Positions 27,363 through 32,891 of a stretch of 35,744 nt of DNA are shown here, one piece after another. Origin of the DNA: Alistipes sp. CHKCI003. Lineage in GTDB: Bacteria > Bacteroidota > Bacteroidia > Bacteroidales > Rikenellaceae. Each line of letters begins with the position of its first letter. The first letter of the stretch is position 1. A program made the translations under genes and the position numbers. The notes below the pieces were generated by a model. That model ran no database searches. It saw nothing but the letters and a program-made list of their open reading frames with translations, and had not been told where the DNA came from. The stretch spans positions 1-35,744 of the forward strand of contig NZ_FCNT01000030.1 in assembly GCF_900021155.1 (NCBI RefSeq), read 5' to 3'.

Positions 27363-27392
27363 ATTACGGATAAAACTATCCCGATTACGGAT
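27363..27392. promoter_or_regulatory. Paired direct repeats upstream of the dxs promoter
   Basis: ATTACGGAT occurs at 27363-27371 and again at 27384-27392, 21 bp apart (two helical turns). GGATA/TATCC (27368-27372 and 27377-27381) forms a small inverted repeat between them. The pair sits just upstream of the -33 element, where an activator dimer would bind. Confidence 0.4.
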
Positions 27393-27694
27393 TCCGGACA
27401 CGGCTGTCCCGCATCCGGTTCCGCTGCACCCGCCTCTTCGTCCCGTCCCGCATTCGTCCCGCCCCCTGCGCCGCCGTGCGGCCGCCGGCCGCATCCGATG
27501 CGCCCGCCCTCCGGCTGCGCATCCCCTCTTCCGACCTTTTTCCGGGAACCGCTCCTCCGCTCCCGCCGCGACCGCACGGCGGGAAGAGGGCCGGAATAAA
27601 AAACGGCCGCCATAAATCCATATCATACAGTGCATTACGATCAATTTCAAGTCGTATAAAGTTTGCAAAACGCATCGCGTACCGTTTTTTTGCG
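27393..27694. other. Intergenic stretch, no gene recognised
   Basis: It is GC-rich to about 27590, then changes sharply to AT-rich sequence (27597-27690) leading into the candidate RNA promoter. I see no protein gene. The AT-rich part may serve as an upstream promoter element for the RNA. Confidence 0.5.
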
Positions 27695-27708
27695 TATCTT
27701 CGTCCCGT

Positions 27709-27915
27709 GCGATGACAAACGCCGGACGTTCTTTACATATCTTTTGATTTAGGCATTCGCTTTTTCTTTGTATCGAAACCTGAGAAATTTCAAGACACAG
27801 AAAAGCCAAAGTCGATGCCCGTGTCGTTTTACAGCGCGGGCGGATTCTATGGTTTTCTGTGTGGGTTTCTCAGGACCTCGATACGAATCGTAGGATTTCG
27901 TCCGCGCCTTTTTTT
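27709..27915 (+). ncRNA. Candidate structured RNA, 6S-like
   Basis: A long rod-shaped fold is visible. The outer closing stem pairs 27720-27728 with 27899-27906 (one bulge) and is followed at once by CC and seven T. An asymmetric open region follows (about 39 nt on the 5' side, 12 on the 3' side). A long inner stem then pairs 27770-27776 with 27878-27884, 27779-27787 with 27866-27874, 27795-27804 with 27853-27862 plus CC/GG, and 27817-27823 with 27835-27841. The apical loop is about 11 nt. Length (about 205 nt), terminal pairing, central bubble and T-rich end are the architecture of 6S RNA, which sequesters RNA polymerase. A near-consensus -7 box TATCTTCG (27695-27702) would start it near 27709, but no -33 is evident. 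6S identity is inferred from shape only. Confidence 0.5.
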
Positions 27916-27985
27916 CGTGCGCGGCGGCGGGCCCGAATCGGACATACGCGGTTTCGCGGGATGCGTCGCATCCTGCGGGCTGCGG

Positions 27986-28029
27986 CGGGAGGGCGCCTGA
28001 CAGCGATAGGGATGGCTCTCCCGTTTTTT
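27986..28029 (+). terminator. Intrinsic terminator, plus strand
   Basis: CGGGAGGGC (27986-27994) pairs with GCTCTCCCG (28015-28023), nine pairs with one wobble, followed by six T. A separate hairpin lies just upstream (27955-27964 with 27968-27977, ten pairs, loop GTC). It would stop read-through from the structured RNA, since no plus-strand protein gene precedes it. Confidence 0.8.
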
Positions 28030-28066
28030 ATTGTGCGGCAGGCATCGCGAAAGATTTCCCGAAGGA

Positions 28067-28169
28067 GGTTGTCCAATACGTTTTAGACGTCCCTTTTTTA
28101 TTCGTACCGCTATTCGGGAACTTTTCCCAATACGCAATTCTCAGAGAGTAAAAAACTTGTTAGACAGCC
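28067..28169. mobile_element. Candidate MITE or IS remnant with imperfect terminal repeats
   Basis: The plus-strand start GGTTGTCCAATACGTTTTAG and the minus-strand end GGCTGTCTAACAAGTTTTTT, with two further bases AC each, match at 16 of 22 positions as inward-facing terminal repeats about 103 bp apart. The interior holds another hairpin (28112-28120 with 28124-28131, bulged). It encodes no protein. The size and repeats suggest a miniature inverted-repeat element or a deletion remnant. No target-site duplication was identified. Confidence 0.4.
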
Positions 28170-28501
28170 CCGATCGCCGCTCGGGACGTTTTTCCATGAT
28201 TCGGAACGATAAGGTGCCGAACGGCCGCGGGCAACCGTCCGGCGGCCGCAGCCGAAAAACGGCCGTTTACGCAAAACTGTCCCAAATCGCGGATCCGCGC
28301 GACGAAGGCCGACGCAAGCGTCCGGAGGCGAAGACGATGTGGTCGCAGAGCCGGGAGCGATCGGCTTTGACCGGGAAATACCGAAGCGAATAAACCGGCC
28401 GCGATTCCGATTTTGCGGGGTTATCGCTCCGAACGCATCCGCCGCCGCAGCGCACGCCGCGGGAAACAGCGCTTTACGATCGGGCCATGCGGAAAGTCCG
28501 T
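28170..28501. other. Intergenic region downstream of the aminotransferase
   Basis: GC-rich sequence containing small palindromes such as AAACGGCCGTTT (about 28257-28268, imperfect at the edge) but no convincing terminator, promoter or gene. The minus-strand frame continuing from the aminotransferase side is out of frame with it and has chance composition. Confidence 0.5.
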
Positions 28502-29704
28502 TCACAGCCGGTCGAGGCACGCGCGGACGATGCGGGCGCTGTCGCGCACTTCGTCCTCCGAAATCGTGAGGGGCGGCGAAATGCGGAACGCCGTGTCGCA
28601 ATAGAGGAACCAGTCGCTCAGAATCCCCTCTTCGGCGAAGAGCTCCATCGTGCGGAACAGTTTCTCCGGCGATCCTAACTCGACGGCCATGAGCAGGCCG
28701 CTGCGGCGGATTTCGCGCACGGCGGGGTGGTCGCCGAGCGACGATTCGTAGAGCGCCCCTTTCGCCTCGACCTGCTCCACGACCCGGTGGCCGAGCAGAT
28801 AGTCGAGCGCCGCGAGACCCGCCGCGCAGCAGACCGGATGCCCCCCGAAGGTGGTGATGTGCCCCAGCACGGGGGCGGTCTGCAAGGCATCCATGATCCG
28901 TTTCGACGAGACGAACGCCCCGAGCGGCATGCCGCCGCCGAAGGCTTTGGCCAGACAGACGATGTCGGGCGTCGTGCCGTAGCGGAGCATGGCGAACAGC
29001 GCGCCCGTGCGGCCCATGCCGGTCTGGATTTCGTCGAAGATCAGCAGGGCCCCCACCTCGTCGCAGCGGCGGCGGAGCGCCGCCAGATAACCCTCGGCAG
29101 GCGTACGCACGCCCGCCTCGCCCTGCACGGGCTCGGCCAGCACGCAGGCCGTGCGTTCGGTGATCCGCTCCAGCGCCGCGAAGTCGTTGAATTCGATCGA
29201 CTGCACGTCGGGCAGCAGCGGCCTGAATGCCGCCTTCCACTCCTCGCCCTCGGGCGTGCCCATCATGCTCATGGCCCCGTGCGTCGAGCCGTGGTAGGCG
29301 CGGCACATCGAGATGAGCTCGGTGCGGCCCGTGAAGCGTTTGGCCAGCTTGAGCGCCCCCTCGACCGCCTCGGCGCCCGAGTTGACGAAGTAGACGCTCG
29401 ACAGCGGATCGGGCAGCAGTTCCGCGATCCGCGCGGCATAGGCCACCTGCGGGCGCTCGACCAGCTCGCCGTAGACCATCACGTGCATGTAGCGCGCGGC
29501 CTGCTCCTGCACGGCGCGCACGACGCACGGATTGCAGTGTCCGACGTTGCTCACCGAGACACCCGCCACCAGATCGTAGTAGCGTTTGCCTTCGGGCGTG
29601 TAGAAAAACGAACCTTCGGCCCGCGCCACCTCGATCATCAGCGGCGAGGGCGAGGTCTGGCCGACATGGGCCAGAAATTGCTTGCGGAGAATGGGATGTT
29701 CCAT
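28502..29704 (-). CDS. Class III PLP-dependent aminotransferase (acetylornithine/ornithine type)
   Basis: The 400-residue protein is a fold-type I, class III aminotransferase. The family signature surrounds the PLP lysine: LIFDEIQTGMGRTG precedes CLAKAFGGGMPLGAF, with Lys at about 253. Other conserved parts are VYFVNSGAEAVEGALKLAKRFTGR and ITTFGGHPVCCAAGLAAL. These enzymes move an omega-amino group to 2-oxoglutarate. ArgD, ornithine, putrescine or 4-aminobutyrate specificity cannot be decided, and no arginine genes are adjacent, so I give no symbol. trmH, rsgA and the cvpA-family gene lie upstream on the same strand, separated by 247 nt with hairpins, so it is probably transcribed alone. No good promoter match was found. 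Confidence 0.9.
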   Translation of the reverse strand: MEHPILRKQFLAHVGQTSPSPLMIEVARAEGSFFYTPEGKRYYDLVAGVSVSNVGHCNPCVVRAVQEQAARYMHVMVYGELVERPQVAYAARIAELLPDPLSSVYFVNSGAEAVEGALKLAKRFTGRTELISMCRAYHGSTHGAMSMMGTPEGEEWKAAFRPLLPDVQSIEFNDFAALERITERTACVLAEPVQGEAGVRTPAEGYLAALRRRCDEVGALLIFDEIQTGMGRTGALFAMLRYGTTPDIVCLAKAFGGGMPLGAFVSSKRIMDALQTAPVLGHITTFGGHPVCCAAGLAALDYLLGHRVVEQVEAKGALYESSLGDHPAVREIRRSGLLMAVELGSPEKLFRTMELFAEEGILSDWFLYCDTAFRISPPLTISEDEVRDSARIVRACLDRL

Positions 29705-29800
29705 CGTTGTAATCTATAATCGAGTATTCGTTTGCAGGGGCGCAGGTTGCGGGCTTCGAGGTGCCGAAAAACACATCGAAATTCCCGTTCTGTTTTGTCC

Positions 29801-29839
29801 CTTCGGTACCCGAAGTTACCGAAAGGCAATTCGCCTTTC
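29801..29839 (-). terminator. Two adjacent hairpins between trmH and the aminotransferase gene
   Basis: GAAAGGC/GCCTTTC (29821-29827 with 29833-29839, loop AATTC) and CTTCGG/CCGAAG (29801-29806 with 29810-29815, loop TAC) lie about 115-150 nt past the trmH stop. Neither has a T-run on the minus strand. They may end or process the cvpA–rsgA–trmH transcript. Confidence 0.4.
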
Positions 29840-29951
29840 CCGTCTGAGCCCGGCACCGCCCCCGCAGTGCCGTCGGTTCGCCGCCGCTCCAACGCGGCGG
29901 ACTGCACCCGCCGGGAGACTTCGCGCCCGTCCTGCCGCCAAAGAAGCCGCG

Positions 29952-30632
29952 CTACAACTCCAGCCGGTCGAGGATCCGCTCCGAATCGTTCACCGAGCGG
30001 CGCATCCACCGCAGCAGCACTTCGGACTGCTCCGCGTCGGTCAGCCGCCACCCGCCGACCGTCTGCCGCATCCGCTCGGAGAGCATGTAGATGAGGATCG
30101 CGGCCGAGGCCGAGACGTTGAGGCTCTCGACCATGCCGCACATGGGGATGCGCAGGTATTCGTCCGCCGCGGCGAACACCTCGTCCGAAATGCCGGCGTG
30201 TTCGGTCCCGAAGACGAGTGCGAAAGGTCCGCGCGCCACGTCGAACGTCTCGGGCGTACAGGATTCCCGGTGGGGCGTGGTCGCCACGATGCGGTAGCCT
30301 GCGCCGCGGAGCGCTGCGAGCGCCGCGGCCGTCGAGGGGTGTTTGCGAATGTCGACCCACCGGTCGGTGCCGCGCACGACGGCGGCGTTGGGCGCGAAGC
30401 GGCAGAGCGTCTCGACGGTGTGCATCTCCTGCACGCCGAACGCCTCGCAGTGGCGGATCAGCGCGGCGGCGTTCTGGGGATGGAACGTGTTCTCGGCCAG
30501 CACGGTCATATAGCGGCTCCGCATGGCGGCCGTGCGGCGGAGGGTGGCGAACCGCTCCGGCGTCATGAACTCCGCGAGTGCGGCGATCCGCTCCGCAGTT
30601 CGCACGGAGGAATTACTTTCGGTATTTTTCAT
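29952..30632 (-). CDS. trmH: tRNA (guanosine-2'-O-)-methyltransferase, SpoU family
   Basis: The 226-residue protein is a SPOUT-class methyltransferase. The three SpoU motifs are clear: ENTFHPQNAAALIRHCEAFGV (motif 1), FALVFGTEHAGISDE (motif 2) and IPMCGMVESLNVSASAAILIY (motif 3), which form the trefoil knot that binds S-adenosylmethionine. Overall length and an N-terminal helical region (ERFATLRRTAAMRSRYMTVL) resemble TrmH, which methylates Gm18 of tRNA, more than the larger rRNA enzyme RlmB. The exact RNA target is inferred. Its start overlaps the 3' end of rsgA by 20 nt, so they are co-translated. Confidence 0.88.
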   Translation of the reverse strand: MKNTESNSSVRTAERIAALAEFMTPERFATLRRTAAMRSRYMTVLAENTFHPQNAAALIRHCEAFGVQEMHTVETLCRFAPNAAVVRGTDRWVDIRKHPSTAAALAALRGAGYRIVATTPHRESCTPETFDVARGPFALVFGTEHAGISDEVFAAADEYLRIPMCGMVESLNVSASAAILIYMLSERMRQTVGGWRLTDAEQSEVLLRWMRRSVNDSERILDRLEL

Positions 30633-31533
30633 CTTCGGACCGGATTTTCAGGTAGCTTTCGTAGCGCGCCCGGGCGATTTCGCCCCGCTCCACGGCCTCG
30701 GCGACCGCACAGCCGGGTTCGTGGGTGTGGGTGCAGTTGTAGAAGCGGCAGCCCGGGGCATGGCGCATCATTTCGGGGAAGTAGTGCCACAGCTCGGCGT
30801 CGTCGATGTCGATCAGTCCGAATCCCTTGATGCCCGGAGTGTCGATGATCCAGCCGCCGCCGGCGAGGGGGTACATCGTCGAGAAGGTAGTGGTGTGGCG
30901 GCCCTTGTGGTGGCTGCCGGAAATTTCACCCGTGCGGATGTCGAGCGCAGGGTCGACGGCCTTCACCAGCGTCGATTTGCCCACGCCCGAATTGCCCGCC
31001 ACGAGGGTCGTGCGGCCCGCCAGCAACGCTCCGACGGCCTCCAGCCCCGTCCCTTCGCGTGCCGAGACCTCCAGCACGCGGTAGCCCGCGCCTTCGTACA
31101 CCGCGCGGAACCGGGCGAGCGCCTCGCGCTGCTGGAGGTCGCTCTTCGACAGGAGGATCGTCGCGGGCACCTTGTAGGCTTCGCACGTTACGAGAAACCG
31201 GTCGACGAACTCGGGAGCGGTCTGCGGCTCGGCGAGCGTTACGAGCAGCAGGGCTTGATCGAGGTTCGAGGCGATGATGTGCGACTCCTTCGAGAGGTTC
31301 GAAGCGCGGCGGATCACGTAATTGCGGCGGGGCAGCACCTCGGCGATGACGCACGAACCGTCCGCCGCCGCCTCGCAGCGCACGGCGTCGCCCACGACCA
31401 CGGGATTGGTCGAGCGGACGCCCCGAAGACGCAGTCTGCCGCGGATACGGCAGCGCACGTTCCCTTCGTCGGTATGCACCTCGTACCAGCTGCCCGTCGC
31501 ACGGACCACGGTTCCCGTAAAAAGCCTTTCCAT
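30613..31533 (-). CDS. rsgA: Ribosome small-subunit-dependent GTPase A
   Basis: The 306-residue protein is a circularly permuted GTPase that acts in late 30S assembly. After an N-terminal OB fold (FTGTVVRATGSWYEV), the G motifs appear in permuted order: LLSKSDL (G4, about 128-133), AGNSGVGKST (G1, about 179-188) and DTPG (G3, about 231-234). A C-terminal zinc knuckle with Cys262, Cys267, nearby histidines and Cys275 follows. The start at 31533 (MERLF) fits the family. Met at 31539 and a GTG at 31545 are in-frame alternatives. It is the middle gene of the cvpA–rsgA–trmH operon: 12 nt after the cvpA-family stop, overlapping trmH by 20 nt. Confidence 0.95.
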   Translation of the reverse strand: MERLFTGTVVRATGSWYEVHTDEGNVRCRIRGRLRLRGVRSTNPVVVGDAVRCEAAADGSCVIAEVLPRRNYVIRRASNLSKESHIIASNLDQALLLVTLAEPQTAPEFVDRFLVTCEAYKVPATILLSKSDLQQREALARFRAVYEGAGYRVLEVSAREGTGLEAVGALLAGRTTLVAGNSGVGKSTLVKAVDPALDIRTGEISGSHHKGRHTTTFSTMYPLAGGGWIIDTPGIKGFGLIDIDDAELWHYFPEMMRHAPGCRFYNCTHTHEPGCAVAEAVERGEIARARYESYLKIRSEDEKYRK

Positions 31534-31545
31534 AGTCATTCTCAC

Positions 31546-32034
31546 TTACGCAGGAATTCGGTCTCCCACCCAGTCGAGAAAGGGGAGGAGCCGGTCCGAG
31601 AGGCCCCGCACGGGGCCGAACCAGCGCGAGCTCACGACCGTCTCGCGGTTCACGAGGCCGTAATCGGCGTTCAGGCTCTCCAGCGCCGCGAACGCCACGC
31701 TCAGCAGCAACAGGTATTTCAACACCGCGACGGCGATGCCGAGCAGAATATCCGGAATGCCGAAGCCGGCGAAACGGAACAGCCTGCGCAGAAGACGGGC
31801 CAGCACCGCCACGGCGATCACGGTGGCGACCAGCACCGCGGCGAAACCTCCGGCCGCGGAGGCCGCAGGGTCGATGCCGAGCCACGTTCCGACCGCGGCG
31901 CCGTAGCGGGCCGCGAGCCAGATGCCGGCGACGAGTCCCGCGAGCGAGCAGATTTGCAGGATCGCACCGCGGCGCCAGCCTTCGAAGAGGGCCAGTGCCA
32001 GCACAAGGTACACCACGAGGTCGATCGTATTCAT
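31546..32034 (-). CDS. CvpA family membrane protein
   Basis: The 162-residue protein has four hydrophobic segments (about 5-20, 27-45, 60-82 and 95-118) and the family N-terminus MNTIDLVVYLVLALALFEGWRRGAILQI, where a charged GWRRG loop follows the first helix. CvpA-like inner-membrane proteins are linked to colicin V production and envelope robustness, but the biochemical function is unknown. The last 40 residues are soluble. A strong promoter lies about 100 nt upstream, making it first in the operon with rsgA and trmH. Confidence 0.85.
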   Translation of the reverse strand: MNTIDLVVYLVLALALFEGWRRGAILQICSLAGLVAGIWLAARYGAAVGTWLGIDPAASAAGGFAAVLVATVIAVAVLARLLRRLFRFAGFGIPDILLGIAVAVLKYLLLLSVAFAALESLNADYGLVNRETVVSSRWFGPVRGLSDRLLPFLDWVGDRIPA

Positions 32035-32134
32035 CGGCTATCTGTCCGGGCCGGAGGCAGACCGGCTGCGCACCGCGGCGGATCGGGTCCGGCCGTGCGG
32101 ATGCGCCGTCTCTGCGGGCCGGCGTTCACGGACG

Positions 32135-32166
32135 CAAAGATAGTATAAAACACAGGCAAAAGCAAA
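32135..32166 (-). promoter_or_regulatory. Promoter of the cvpA–rsgA–trmH operon
   Basis: On the minus strand TTTG (32166-32163), 20 nt, then TATCTTTG (32142-32135): a full match to the Bacteroidota consensus. The start is near 32128, giving a leader of about 93 nt. Confidence 0.82.
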
Positions 32167-32475
32167 AACCGAAGCATTTATGCGCATGGGCGGATGCGGC
32201 CGGAGGGAGGGGCGGCGAACGCACCGCCGCGCCCCTCCCCGCAGCCGCCGATGCCTCAGACATAAGCCTGCCGGCCGAGAGGAACGCACCGCCGCGCACA
32301 GTCATGTCGGGCAGGACGCATCCTGCTGCCGAGCACGAACCTGCCGAACGGGGCGAGCCGTGCTTCCGCGGAGCGGCACGGACACGAAAGATCGGGCGCG
32401 GGACGAACCTCCCGCCCCGCCCGTTCGGAACCGACAGATATCATAACGAAGGAAGGTTCCGGGGCTTCTGCCCGG
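32167..32475. other. Intergenic region, no gene recognised
   Basis: GC-rich sequence between the cvpA promoter and the end of the XRE gene, which is transcribed toward it. A 7-bp inverted repeat (CGGAACC 32426-32432 with GGTTCCG 32455-32461) may mark the end of the XRE transcript. I see nothing else. Confidence 0.5.
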
Positions 32476-32685
32476 TCAGACCACCTCTTTGAGGCTGATG
32501 CCGAGTGCGCCGCAAATGGCGCACAGTGTTTTCAGCGTTACGTTCGCACGGCCGCTCTCGATCCGGCTCAGATTCGATCTCTCAATATCGCAACGGTAGG
32601 CCAACTCCTGCACCGTCATCCCTCTCTCCTTTCGCAACTCTCTGATTCGTGCAGAGATGTGTGCGATTTCCTCTTCGTAGCTCAT
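32476..32685 (-). CDS. Small XRE-family transcriptional regulator
   Basis: The 69-residue protein is almost entirely a Cro/CI-type helix-turn-helix: RIRELRKERGMTVQELAYRCDIERSNLSRIESGRANVTLKTLCAICGALGISLKEV. The recognition helix is around ERSNLSRIESG. No sensor domain is present, so it probably acts as a dimeric repressor, and there is no toxin or HipA-like partner beside it. The ATG at 32685 is chosen because a promoter fits just upstream (start about 32687, a leader of 0-2 nt); an in-frame ATG at 32706 would lie inside that promoter. Palindromes overlap its promoter, which suggests autorepression, and the divergent gene encodes the GH2 protein, a plausible second target. Confidence 0.85.
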   Translation of the reverse strand: MSYEEEIAHISARIRELRKERGMTVQELAYRCDIERSNLSRIESGRANVTLKTLCAICGALGISLKEVV

Positions 32686-32693
32686 CGTTGTGT

Positions 32694-32724
32694 CGAAAAT
32701 ACGCATTATATTTTGCAATGCAAA
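32694..32724 (-). promoter_or_regulatory. XRE gene promoter with overlapping palindrome
   Basis: On the minus strand TTTG (32724-32721), 19 nt, then TATTTTCG (32701-32694, one mismatch to TAnnTTTG). The palindrome TTTGCA-A-TGCAAA (32712-32724) covers the -33 box, and ATACGCAT (32699-32706) touches the -7 box. This layout fits an operator for autorepression. Confidence 0.5.
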
Positions 32725-32740
32725 TATTTTTATATAAATC

Positions 32741-32770
32741 CGCATTATGCGTATCATATGAAATACGCAT
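32741..32770. promoter_or_regulatory. Operator-like repeats between XRE and GH2 genes
   Basis: CGCAT-T-ATGCG (32741-32751) is a perfect palindrome. ATGCGTAT (32747-32754) and ATACGCAT (32763-32770) form an 8-bp inverted repeat with an 8-nt spacer. The same ATACGCAT occurs at 32699-32706 at the XRE promoter, so the octamer appears three times in about 70 bp. Confidence 0.5.
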
Positions 32771-32840
32771 CGTCCGGACCGTTCGTCGCATCGCATCCGC
32801 GGACTGACGGAGGGGCGACGTGCGGTATAGCCCGCGATAC

Positions 32841-32870
32841 TTGCATTTCGCCCTTTCTTTCGTACCTTTG
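32841..32870 (+). promoter_or_regulatory. Promoter of the GH2 gene
   Basis: TTG (32841-32843) and TACCTTTG (32863-32870) are 19 nt apart, a consensus Bacteroidota promoter. The start near 32877 gives a leader of about 15 nt before the ATG at 32892. The operator-like repeats lie 70-130 bp upstream. Confidence 0.75.
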
Positions 32871-32891
32871 CGAAGAATAAAACAGAACGAC

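Noticed and set aside
27476..27715. Plus-strand 79-codon frame ahead of the structured RNA
   Set aside because: It crosses the AT-rich promoter-like stretch and its composition changes abruptly. No start context or family.
31539..31545. Earlier GTG or ATG start for rsgA
   Set aside because: The family begins close to MERL...GTVV. The GTG would abut the cvpA-family stop; the choice is not certain, but 31533 fits best.
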